Origin: Bacillota bacterium
GTDB lineage: Bacteria; Bacillota; UBA4882; UBA10575
Length of the DNA stretch: 41,105 bases
Reading direction: 5' to 3'
Assembly: GCA_012727535.1 (NCBI GenBank)
Contig: JAAYGU010000024.1
Location: 1-41,105 of the forward strand
The notes below the pieces were generated by a model. It did no database searches. It worked only from the letters and a program-made list of their open reading frames with translations, and had not been told where the DNA came from. Positions 26,110 through 33,030 of this stretch are shown one piece after another. Position 1 is the first letter of the stretch, and each line of letters begins with the position of its first letter. The position numbers were made by a program, and so were the translations under genes.

Positions 26110-26123
26110 TAATGAAAAAAGAG

Positions 26124-26149
26124 CGGGTCTGGTTTTAAAGCCAGACCCG
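26124..26149. terminator. Bidirectional terminator after the SOS operon
   Basis: CGGGTCTGG (26124-26132) and CCAGACCCG (26141-26149) form a nine-pair stem with an eight-base loop. TGTTTTG follows on the plus strand, and six A residues (26115-26120) on the other side give a T tract for the minus strand. This is expected if a minus-strand gene ends here as well. Confidence 0.75.
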
Positions 26150-26156
26150 TGTTTTG

Positions 26157-26294
26157 TTAATTGCCTACTTCTACGATGTCTCCGACTTGAATCGGGAGAT
26201 TGTCCACCGTGGTTAAAAAAACTTTCTTTGCCTTTACTCTCCTCCTGACCAGATAATTGAATATAGTATATTGAACAAAATTAGCCCAAATCAT
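26157..26294 (-). CDS. Possible 45-residue protein, unrecognised
   Basis: A minus-strand frame runs from an ATG at 26294 to a TAA at 26157. It encodes a product with a basic patch (YLVRRRVKAKKVFLTT) and an orderly end (VDNLPIQVGDIVEVGN) that looks coding in composition. No convincing ribosome site is seen upstream. The terminator at 26124 has a T tract for this strand, which is the main outside support. It could be the surviving C terminus of a larger gene. Confidence 0.25.
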   Translation of the reverse strand: MIWANFVQYTIFNYLVRRRVKAKKVFLTTVDNLPIQVGDIVEVGN

Positions 26295-26499
26295 TTCAAA
26301 TATACAATGAATTATTGATATATAAAAAATATTTTTGCAATATTTCCTTATTCTTCTTATCTTTTATCAAAAGATATTAACATAAAATGGAAGGTGTGAT
26401 AAATTAATTTAAGGGGTGCAACCTATTTTATCGAGCTAATAGTTTACAAATATACAGTATTTTGGGAATAAGCCATGGGGCGTTTGGGTAAATGAAAAT

Positions 26500-26538
26500 C
26501 AAAAGCCATAAACTGCTTAAACAGGCTTATGGCTTTTG
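26500..26538. repeat. 12-bp inverted repeat upstream of the T-box promoter
   Basis: CAAAAGCCATAA (26500-26511) and its exact complement (26527-26538) surround 15 bases that contain a further CTG/CAG pair. It may be a terminator isolating the T-box unit. Apart from this hairpin, the A/T-rich stretch 26295-26600 shows no gene. Confidence 0.45.
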
Positions 26539-26604
26539 GTTATTAAGGACGGTATATTATGCCGCGGACGAAAAGAAGATTCTTGGAAACGTTGTTAATA
26601 CAGC

Positions 26605-26631
26605 TTGACAAGGAGCTAAAGATTTGATAAT
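26605..26631 (+). promoter_or_regulatory. Promoter of the T-box transcription unit
   Basis: TTGACA (26605-26610) is followed after 15 bases by GATAAT (26626-26631). TAATTT at 26628-26633 is an alternative -10 with a 17-base spacer. Transcription would start near 26640, just ahead of stem I of the T-box. Confidence 0.5.
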
Positions 26632-26640
26632 TTATAGGAC

Positions 26641-26964
26641 AAATATCAAAATCTAAATGCGTGGAACGGGACAACACCCTTCGTAAGGTGCTGCAGAGAG
26701 CTGTTGGTTGGTGGGAAACAGTGCACTAAGGATGGGGAACTCGCCCGGGAGTAGTCACCTGAAAGCTGCAGTTTTTGTTGGCAATTGCAGTCAGTAAGCG
26801 TGAACGGGTTTCTCGCCGTTATCAAGAGAGGGCATTCATCTTTGAAGTGTTTGTCTTTAAAGATCGATGCTACTGAGGTGGGTATTTGGATACCAAGAAG
26901 AGTGGTACCGCGGAAGGAACGCTTTCGTCTCTTTGCAGTAAGGCAAAGGACGAAAGCTTTTTTT
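26641..26964 (+). ncRNA. T-box riboswitch, probable leucine specifier (CUC; GUC/valine is the alternative)
   Basis: All main parts of a tRNA-sensing T-box leader are present. The distal part of stem I (AGAGAG at 26695-26700, then CTGTT/AACAG with GGTTGGTGGG in the loop) matches the family. An internal loop between CGGG (26667)/CCCG (26744) and CACCCTT (26675)/AAGGATG (26728) holds GAA-CTC-G on its 3' side, giving specifier CUC at 26740-26742. A second reading, GTC at 26754-26756 before ACC, would mean valine. Stem III is GGTAT/ATACC (26881-26894). The T-box bulge AGAGTGGTACCGCG has TGGT at 26903-26906, which fits an A73 discriminator. The terminator stem (26921-26957) is interrupted by one base and followed by seven T. 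Uncharged tRNA should favour antitermination and expression of the gene at 27042. Confidence 0.92.
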
Positions 26965-27041
26965 ATTAAAAAATCCGGCCATGCTCCTAGAGGGAATTAC
27001 GGGTAAACTAAACAACGTCTGTGCTGACAGGAGGAGATCAA

Positions 27042-29564
27042 ATGAAAATTGCTTTTTCCACACTAGGTTGTCCCGATTTTAGTTGGGCTGATATCTATTC
27101 GATGGCCAAGGACCTAGGCTTTGATGGGATCGAAATCCGGGGATTGGGGGAGGAGATCTTTGCCGTCAAGGCGCCGCCATTTACCGACGACCAGTTGCCG
27201 GAGACGCGGCAAAAGCTGTCTCAACTGCGTCTGGAGATTCCCTGCCTTTCTTCCGGTTGTTGTTTGAAATTTGCGGAGAAAGCAGAGGATAATCACCGGG
27301 AGATTATGGAGTATATCACTTTGGCCGCCAAGCTAGGGACGGCTTATGTCCGGGTGTTGGCTGACCAGAGGCCTCATCCGGTCGATGAGGTGGATGACGA
27401 AGTGGTCCTGGCGGCTTTGCGCCGTTTAATTCCGGAGGCGGAAGCCAAGGGTGTGACCCTGCTGGTCGAGACGAACGGGGTTTATGCCGACACCAACCGT
27501 CTGCGTAAGCTGCTTGATGAAGTGGGCAGTGATGCGGTGGCCGCCCTGTGGGATCTGCACCATCCTTACCGGTTTGCCGATGAAAAACCAGAGACGACCG
27601 TTCAGAATCTGGGCGCTTATATTAAATACGTTCACATTAAGGATTCTGTGGTGGAAAATGGGGTGGTTAAGTATAAAATGATGGGCGAAGGCGATCTCCC
27701 ACTCGACGATATGATGTTGGCCTTGCGCTCAATTAATTATGAAGGATATATATCGCTGGAGTGGGTGAAACGCTGGGCCAGCGAGCTAAGTGATGCGGGT
27801 GTGGTCTTCCCCCATTATCTAAATTATATGGAACGTTACTTGGAGAAGCATATCACCCGGGGCCGCCTTTTTGACAATAATGCTAAAACCGGAAAGTATG
27901 TCTGGGAGAAGGATATTCTGATTGATCTGACCTTCCCGCAAGTGCTCGACCGGATGGTAGAGGAGTTCCCCAACCAGTATGCTTTTCGTTATACTACGTT
28001 GGATTATACCCGTACCTATGCTGAGTTCCGGGAGGATGTCGATACTTTTGCCCGTTCGTTAATTGCCTTGGGGGTGAAACCCGGAGACCATGTGGCGATC
28101 TGGGCGACGAATCTTCCCCAGTGGTTCATCACTTTCTGGGCGACCACGAAGATTGGCGCGGTGCTGGTTACAGTGAATACCGCCTACAAAATTCACGAAG
28201 TTGAATATCTGCTCCGTCAGTCGGACACCCACACCCTGGTCATGTGCGACGGGTATAAGGACTCCAACTATGTGGCGATCATGAAGGAACTCTGTCCGGA
28301 ACTGGAAACCACGGAGGCCGGTCGGCCGTTGCGTGCGAAGCGTCTTCCTTTTTTGCGCAATATCATTACCATCGAGTCTAAGCAGAAGGGTTGTCTAACC
28401 TGGGATGAAGCTTGGGCTTTGGCGGACCGGGTTCCTGTAGAGGAGGTTTACCGGCGGGCGGCGGCCATTAGTAAACATGATGTCTGTAATATGCAGTACA
28501 CCTCGGGGACGACTGGTTTTCCCAAGGGAGTGATGCTTACCCATTACAATGTGGTCAATAATGGAAAATGCATCGGCGACTGTATGGATCTGTCCACTGC
28601 TGATCGGATGTTGATCCAGGTGCCCATGTTTCATTGTTTCGGGATGGTATTGGCAATGACCGCGGCGATGACACACGGTGCCACAATGACTCCGATCCCA
28701 TATTTTTCTCCCAAGACGGCGTTGGCCGCCATCGACCAGGAGAAGATCACCTGTTGTCACGGAGTGCCCACCATGTTTATTGCCCTGTTGGGGCATGAGG
28801 ATTTCCCCAAGACTGACTTTTCGCAGATGCGCACTGGCATCATGGCGGGGAGGCCCTGTCCGGTTAAGGTGATGCAGGATGTGGGGGAGAAGATGAACAT
28901 GAAGGAGATTACCATCGTCTATGGACAGACCGAGGCTTCACCGGGCTGTACCCAGAGCCGGGTGGATGATCCACTCGAATTGCGGGTGAAGACGGTGGGG
29001 CGTGCCCTGCCCGGAGTGGAATGTAAGATTGTCGACCCGCGGACCGGTGAAGAACTTCCCGACGGGGTTGATGGGGAGCTGGTCGTGCGTGGATACAACG
29101 TGATGAAAGGTTACTATAAAATGCCGGAGGCTACCAAAGCCGTGATTGATGAGAACGGCTGGCTGCATACGGGGGACTTGGCGCGGCGGGACGCCAACGG
29201 ATATTACCAGATTACCGGGCGCATCAAAGATATGATTATCCGCGGCGGGGAGAATATTTACCCCAAAGAGATCGAGGACTTTATCTATACTCATCCCAAG
29301 GTTAGGGATGTACAAGTGATTGGTGTGCCTGACGAGCAGTACGGCGAGGAGATTATGGCTTGTGTGATTTTAAAAGAGGGCGAGACGATGAGTGAAGAGG
29401 AATTGAAGGAGTATGTGCGTACGCATATGGCGAAGCATAAAACCCCGCGTTATGTTGAATTTGTTAAAGAATTTCCGATGAATGCCGCCGGGAAGATTCT
29501 TAAGTACAAGATGCGTGAGCAGGCGGCGGAAAAGCTTGGCCTGCAAAAGGAGAATCCGGCCTAA
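27042..29564 (+). CDS. Fusion of a xylose-isomerase-like TIM barrel and an AMP-forming acyl-CoA ligase
   Basis: This is an 840-residue bifunctional protein. Residues 1 to about 275 are a sugar-isomerase-type TIM barrel whose metal ligands can be placed at Glu143 (LVETNG), Asp171 (WDLHH), His198 (VHIKD) and Glu240 (SLEW). From about 285 on it is an acyl-adenylate/CoA ligase: P-loop YTSGTTGFPKGVML (486-499), YGQTEASP, GWLHTGDLARRDANGYYQITGRIKDMIIRGGENIYPKEIE and the C-terminal catalytic lysine region MNAAGKILKYKM. The ligase half resembles medium- or short-chain fatty acyl-CoA synthetases. ATG 27042 follows AGGAGGAG by five bases. It lies behind a T-box leader, so expression should respond to an amino acid, which is odd for this enzyme class. 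A role in activating branched-chain acids is an inference. Confidence 0.88.
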   Translation: MKIAFSTLGCPDFSWADIYSMAKDLGFDGIEIRGLGEEIFAVKAPPFTDDQLPETRQKLSQLRLEIPCLSSGCCLKFAEKAEDNHREIMEYITLAAKLGTAYVRVLADQRPHPVDEVDDEVVLAALRRLIPEAEAKGVTLLVETNGVYADTNRLRKLLDEVGSDAVAALWDLHHPYRFADEKPETTVQNLGAYIKYVHIKDSVVENGVVKYKMMGEGDLPLDDMMLALRSINYEGYISLEWVKRWASELSDAGVVFPHYLNYMERYLEKHITRGRLFDNNAKTGKYVWEKDILIDLTFPQVLDRMVEEFPNQYAFRYTTLDYTRTYAEFREDVDTFARSLIALGVKPGDHVAIWATNLPQWFITFWATTKIGAVLVTVNTAYKIHEVEYLLRQSDTHTLVMCDGYKDSNYVAIMKELCPELETTEAGRPLRAKRLPFLRNIITIESKQKGCLTWDEAWALADRVPVEEVYRRAAAISKHDVCNMQYTSGTTGFPKGVMLTHYNVVNNGKCIGDCMDLSTADRMLIQVPMFHCFGMVLAMTAAMTHGATMTPIPYFSPKTALAAIDQEKITCCHGVPTMFIALLGHEDFPKTDFSQMRTGIMAGRPCPVKVMQDVGEKMNMKEITIVYGQTEASPGCTQSRVDDPLELRVKTVGRALPGVECKIVDPRTGEELPDGVDGELVVRGYNVMKGYYKMPEATKAVIDENGWLHTGDLARRDANGYYQITGRIKDMIIRGGENIYPKEIEDFIYTHPKVRDVQVIGVPDEQYGEEIMACVILKEGETMSEEELKEYVRTHMAKHKTPRYVEFVKEFPMNAAGKILKYKMREQAAEKLGLQKENPA

Positions 29565-29584
29565 GTGTTCGGACTGGAGGAAAG

Positions 29585-29614
29585 AACCCCACAGTTTCTG
29601 TGGGGTTTTCTTTT
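29585..29614 (+). terminator. Intrinsic terminator after the fusion gene
   Basis: AACCCCACAG (29585-29594) and CTGTGGGGTT (29598-29607) make a ten-pair stem with a TTT loop, followed by TTCTTTT. Confidence 0.88.
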
Positions 29615-29650
29615 AGGGGTAGACCGGCTATCCGTGTACTCTCCGTCCAT

Positions 29651-30146
29651 TCACTTTAGGTCCGGGGTGTCTTGGTCAGAGGTGCTAACCTCCAGATACT
29701 GGTAATGCTTTAGGGCACCATAGAACCAAAAGAATTGGATGAGAAAACGGTAGAGTTCGTTCCAGTGGATTTCTATGATCAAGCCTGCCTGGGCGAAGAA
29801 AAGCCCGATTCCGACCCCTGCTCCGGCAAAAAACGCTATATAGAAGAGATTATAGTACCATTCCTTACGGTTGGGGTAGAAATAGAGGAATAAGATGATC
29901 GCCGGCGACCAGGCCAGGGGAATCCAGAGCGGCACTCCAAAGAAACTATAAGGCGCAAGTTTAGTGTAGTGAAAAAAGTTTAACCGCTGAAACAGGAAGA
30001 TAAAAGAGGCGTCAACCGTAGAGCCCCATAGGAGACTGAACCAAAACAGTTTTTTTAATTTCCGGCCTGGGGACAAAGACGAGTACCAAGAGTAACATGA
30101 GAAAGGCAAAGAGCGGATAGTAGATTTGGCTGTCGAGTCCGAACAT
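29651..30146 (-). pseudogene. Small integral membrane protein gene (possibly CBO0543-like) with an apparent frameshift
   Basis: A start ATG at 30146, with GGGGAG upstream, opens a frame MFGLDSQIYYPLFAFLMLLLVLVFVPRPEIKK that is clearly a first membrane helix. At a run of seven A residues (minus strand; T at 30050-30056) the natural continuation LFWFSLLWGSTVDASFIF lies in another frame, which stays open to 29651. With six A residues the two halves would give one protein of about 165 residues with four or five helices (FFGVPLWIPLAWSPAIILFLYFYPNRKEWYYNL). That looks like the CBO0543 family of Bacillota. A real mutation, transcriptional slippage or a base-calling error are all possible. It follows fapR by about 97 bases. 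Confidence 0.55.
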
Positions 30147-30243
30147 CAGTCTGTCTCCCCGCTTGCATATTAAACCGTTTTGACCGCCCTTAGCTTATGC
30201 CGGAGCAAGAAGTTTATTCAGAGGGGTCAAAGAGAGGTTGTCT

Positions 30244-30840
30244 CTACTGTTCTAGCTTGTGCAAGGATTTATTGAAAGATTCCGGATCTTCTAGTCCAAT
30301 CACTAAAAAGCGCCCACGAAAGACCTCTCTTTGCTCAACTTTGGTGCGGACGTTAACCCAACTTTTTTTACCGTCTTTCCGTTCAACCAGCGCTCGGGCG
30401 ATTAACGTCTCGCCGGGAAGCACCGGGGAAACAAAATCCACCTTGGCAGAGGCTGTGATTGCGTCGGCGGCTTCGGCCGTGGCGACAGCCAGGGAATTAG
30501 CCTGCGCAAAGATGAAGTGTCCCCGCACCATGTTATAGCGGGATAGTTTCATACTTTCATCCGTAACTAACCGGGACAGGGCTTCGCTTCCGGGTTCGGA
30601 GAAGAGTAATTCGCCGACTACTTCCTGGGATGCCGGGTTCAGGCCGTTGAGCGCCTGGGAAGCCAGACGCATCGCCCTTTCTTTCAATTCAGGTAAGCCC
30701 AAAGCCAACCGGTCAAGACGGATCGTTTGGACACTAACCTGTAATTTGCTCGCTAATTCTTCGTCAGTGAGCAGCGGATTTTCATCCAGCAGGTTCAAGA
30801 GAAGTTCATGCCGGTTTTTCTTTAAGGTACGTTTTTTCAT
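30244..30840 (-). CDS. fapR: FapR, malonyl-CoA-responsive repressor of fatty acid and phospholipid synthesis
   Basis: This is a 198-residue protein with an N-terminal DeoR-like helix-turn-helix (LLDENPLLTDEELASKLQVSVQTIRLDRLALGLPELKERAM) and a C-terminal hot-dog domain (GHFIFAQANSLAVATAEAADAITASAKVDFVSPVLPGETLIARA, VNVRTKVEQREVFRGRFLV). This is the arrangement of FapR, which binds malonyl-CoA. In Bacillus it sits with plsX and fab genes. Here those genes are not next to it, and only the small membrane-protein gene follows. A FapR-like box overlaps its leader, suggesting autoregulation. Confidence 0.93.
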   Translation of the reverse strand: MKKRTLKKNRHELLLNLLDENPLLTDEELASKLQVSVQTIRLDRLALGLPELKERAMRLASQALNGLNPASQEVVGELLFSEPGSEALSRLVTDESMKLSRYNMVRGHFIFAQANSLAVATAEAADAITASAKVDFVSPVLPGETLIARALVERKDGKKSWVNVRTKVEQREVFRGRFLVIGLEDPESFNKSLHKLEQ

Positions 30841-30842
30841 TA

Positions 30843-30859
30843 TTAATACCTCGTTATAA
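30843..30859. promoter_or_regulatory. Putative FapR operator in the fapR leader
   Basis: TTAATACCTCGTTATAA has one good FapR half-site (TTARTACCT) and a weaker right half. A second imperfect element, TTATAACCTTATACTAA (30854-30870), overlaps it. A lone half-site TTAGTACCTGG lies at 30947-30957. A TATAAT-like -10 for fapR is at about 30885 on the minus strand. Confidence 0.4.
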
Positions 30860-30983
30860 CCTTATACTAATAGTCGTTTTCAATTATAATATAAAAAGAT
30901 TATTCTGGCTAGGGAAAACCAGTCAAAGCCTGACCCATAGTACAATTTAGTACCTGGCCAATGTTAGAGTGTAAAAAGCGATC

Positions 30984-31006
30984 AGTATTTGCATTATGTA
31001 AATACT
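30984..31006. promoter_or_regulatory. Near-perfect 23-bp palindrome of unknown regulator
   Basis: AGTATTT and AAATACT form the ends, and the interior (GCATTATGT) is symmetric apart from one G/A position pair. It is framed by GAGTG (30967) and CACTC (31005), which extend the dyad. It lies in the 528-base gap between fapR and the symporter gene and may be an operator for either. Confidence 0.4.
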
Positions 31007-31368
31007 CACTCAGCGGCCGAGGCGGGTTTTTTGTTGGTGCGACTGCTCTTAAGCCTTTATGGGAGAATTTTCGGGGTGGAATGTTGTTTTTAATTAAAAT
31101 GAAGGAATGAGTCGAAAAGAGGCGAATAATTATAACTTGTGTTATTATGGTTCCGGGCTTGAGTCTCGCTGCTAAGCAGATGGCAAAGGCCAAGCTAAAC
31201 TTTGGTGAGCATTAAAACGGTGTGCAATAAATCTCCAGCTTCAGGCTGTATAGACGGAATATTTCTGAACCGCTCTGAAGATTAAATATGTAACATCGTT
31301 TTAAAAATATGCAATGCAGATTCAACCAGAAGACGCAAAGATTAGTGAATTAATAAGGAGGAAGGCGA
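31007..31368 (+). other. Long leader of the symporter gene, no gene seen
   Basis: About 360 bases hold short local hairpins (for example CCAA/TTGG around 31190-31205) but no recognisable riboswitch, tRNA or credible reading frame with a ribosome site. AAGGAGGAAGG at the end belongs to the gene at 31369. Confidence 0.4.
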
Positions 31369-32928
31369 ATGAGTGGAGAGAGGATTCAGTTTATAGTCGC
31401 CATGACCCTATACATGTCGGTGGTGATTGGGATTGGTCTATATTATGCGAAACGGGCTAGTGCGACGAGTGACAACTTTCTCATTGGCGGACGGGCAATC
31501 GGTCCCTGGGTCACGGCGATGGCGGCGGAAGCCTCCGATATGAGTGGCTGGCTGCTAATGGGACTGCCGGGGGTGGCTTATTGGTTCGGATTGAGTGATG
31601 CGATCTGGACGGCGATTGGCCTGTTAATCGGTACTTATCTTAATTGGTTGTTTGTGGCGAAAAGACTGCGCGGGTATTCAGTAGTGGCTGGGGATGCGAT
31701 TACGATTCCCGATTTTTTCAGCAACCGGTTTCATGAGAAAAACAAGGTAATTATGATAATTGCTTCACTTTTCATCTTGGTCTTCTTTACGGTTTATGCC
31801 TCCAGCTGCTTTGTGGCGGTTGGAAAGCTCTTTGCCACCTTGTTTGGGGCTAATTATCAGTTAATGATGATTATTGGGGCTTTATTTGTGGTTTCTTATA
31901 CTTTTGTCGGCGGGTTTTTGGCCGAAAGCGCTTCCGATTTTATGCAGGGCATAGTGATGTTTTTCTCCTTGGTCGCGGTCATGGTGGCCGGTATTTCCTA
32001 TGCCGGTGGCATTTCCGCGGTGTTTAGTAATCTCAGGGCGTTCCCCGGTTTCTTGGAGTTCTTTGGTATTGCCCAGCCGGTAACGGTGAATGGGGAGCAA
32101 GTCGTGCAAGCGGGCAGGCCTCTGTTTGGTCCAGCTGGCAAGTACGGTTTATTGACTGTCATCTCTACGCTCTCCTGGGGGCTGGGTTATTTTGGGATGC
32201 CACAGGTATTACTGAAATTCATGGCGATCCGCAAAACAAGCGAGCTTAGTTTCTCCCGTAGAATCGCGACCACATGGTGCGCCATCTCTCTGGCGGCCGC
32301 TGTGCTGATTGGGATGATCGGACGGGCGATTAATCCGACCGCCCTTTTGACCCAAAGCGCGTCAGAGAAAGTGTTTATCCTGCTTTCAACCAATTTCTTC
32401 CCTCCGTTACTGGCCGGTGTTGTCATGGCGGGAATCCTGGCGGCGACGATTAGTTCCTCCGATTCCTATCTATTGATTGCCGCTTCAGCGTTTTCTAAGA
32501 GTATCTACCAGGGGATTATGAGAAAAGAGGCTTCAGATCGAGCGGTTTTATATGCGACTCGGATTACCTTACTGGTCATCGCAGTGCTGGGGATGTTTAT
32601 TGCTTTAGACGAAAACAGTGTGATCTTCACAGTGGTCTCTTTTGCTTGGGCCGGTTTTGGCGCTACCTTTGGTCCGATTATGCTGTTCTCGTTGTTCTGG
32701 AAACGGGTGACTAGATCCGGGGCGATTGCCGGGATGCTGGTTGGTGGGGGAATGGTCTTCTTTTGGAAGCTGGTCCTGAAGCCACTCGGCGGCGTGTTTG
32801 GGATTTATGAATTGCTTCCGGCCTTTCTCCTCTCTTGTCTGGCGATTGTGCTCGTTTCGCTTCTGTCACCGGAACCGTCAGCGATGATTCAGGAAGAGTT
32901 TGAACAGGCTAAGGTGTTCGAGTGTTAG
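31369..32928 (+). CDS. putP: Sodium:solute symporter, PutP (sodium/proline) type
   Basis: This is a 519-residue SSS-family transporter with about thirteen hydrophobic helices. Motifs typical of PutP are YYAKRASATSDNFLIGGRAIGPWVTAMAAEASDMSGWLLMGLPG, VVSYTFVGGFLAESASDFMQGIVM, GYFGMPQVLLKFMAIR and MAGILAATISSSDSYLL (sodium-site serines). It should import proline or a related compound with Na+. AAGGAGGAAGG lies eight bases before the ATG. It is transcribed alone from a long leader and closed by a terminator. Confidence 0.85.
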   Translation: MSGERIQFIVAMTLYMSVVIGIGLYYAKRASATSDNFLIGGRAIGPWVTAMAAEASDMSGWLLMGLPGVAYWFGLSDAIWTAIGLLIGTYLNWLFVAKRLRGYSVVAGDAITIPDFFSNRFHEKNKVIMIIASLFILVFFTVYASSCFVAVGKLFATLFGANYQLMMIIGALFVVSYTFVGGFLAESASDFMQGIVMFFSLVAVMVAGISYAGGISAVFSNLRAFPGFLEFFGIAQPVTVNGEQVVQAGRPLFGPAGKYGLLTVISTLSWGLGYFGMPQVLLKFMAIRKTSELSFSRRIATTWCAISLAAAVLIGMIGRAINPTALLTQSASEKVFILLSTNFFPPLLAGVVMAGILAATISSSDSYLLIAASAFSKSIYQGIMRKEASDRAVLYATRITLLVIAVLGMFIALDENSVIFTVVSFAWAGFGATFGPIMLFSLFWKRVTRSGAIAGMLVGGGMVFFWKLVLKPLGGVFGIYELLPAFLLSCLAIVLVSLLSPEPSAMIQEEFEQAKVFEC

Positions 32929-32953
32929 CCATATGAAAAAGATTGAAAACAGT

Positions 32954-32989
32954 AAACAACCCTGCCGTGGTTTCATGGCAGGGTTGTTT
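32954..32989. terminator. Bidirectional terminator between symporter and histidine kinase genes
   Basis: A 16-pair stem with one G-T pair (AAACAACCCTGCCGTG at 32954-32969, right arm 32974-32989) closes a GTTT loop. It serves the convergent genes on both sides. Confidence 0.82.
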
Positions 32990-33030
32990 GTGTACCGGGG
33001 CAAGCTAGGTTTTGTTTAAAAGGGGAGGAG

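Noticed and set aside
26559-26627. 22-residue frame starting MPRTKRRF as a transposase remnant
   Set aside because: It is too short to judge, overlaps the T-box promoter and has no terminal repeats or duplication around it.
26754-26756. GUC read as the T-box specifier codon (valine)
   Set aside because: GTC before ACC resembles a common T-box context, but the predicted internal loop places GAA-CUC at 26737-26742, fitting the loop-E plus specifier arrangement better. It is kept as the alternative, not excluded.
30909-31193. 94-residue minus-strand frame upstream of the symporter gene
   Set aside because: It has no ribosome site, irregular composition and overlaps the palindrome at 30984. No family was recognised.
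31325-31345. GACGCAAAG before the symporter gene as part of a c-di-GMP-I riboswitch
   Set aside because: The rest of the conserved core (the upstream GGCAAACC-like part and the tetraloop and receptor stems) is absent around it.
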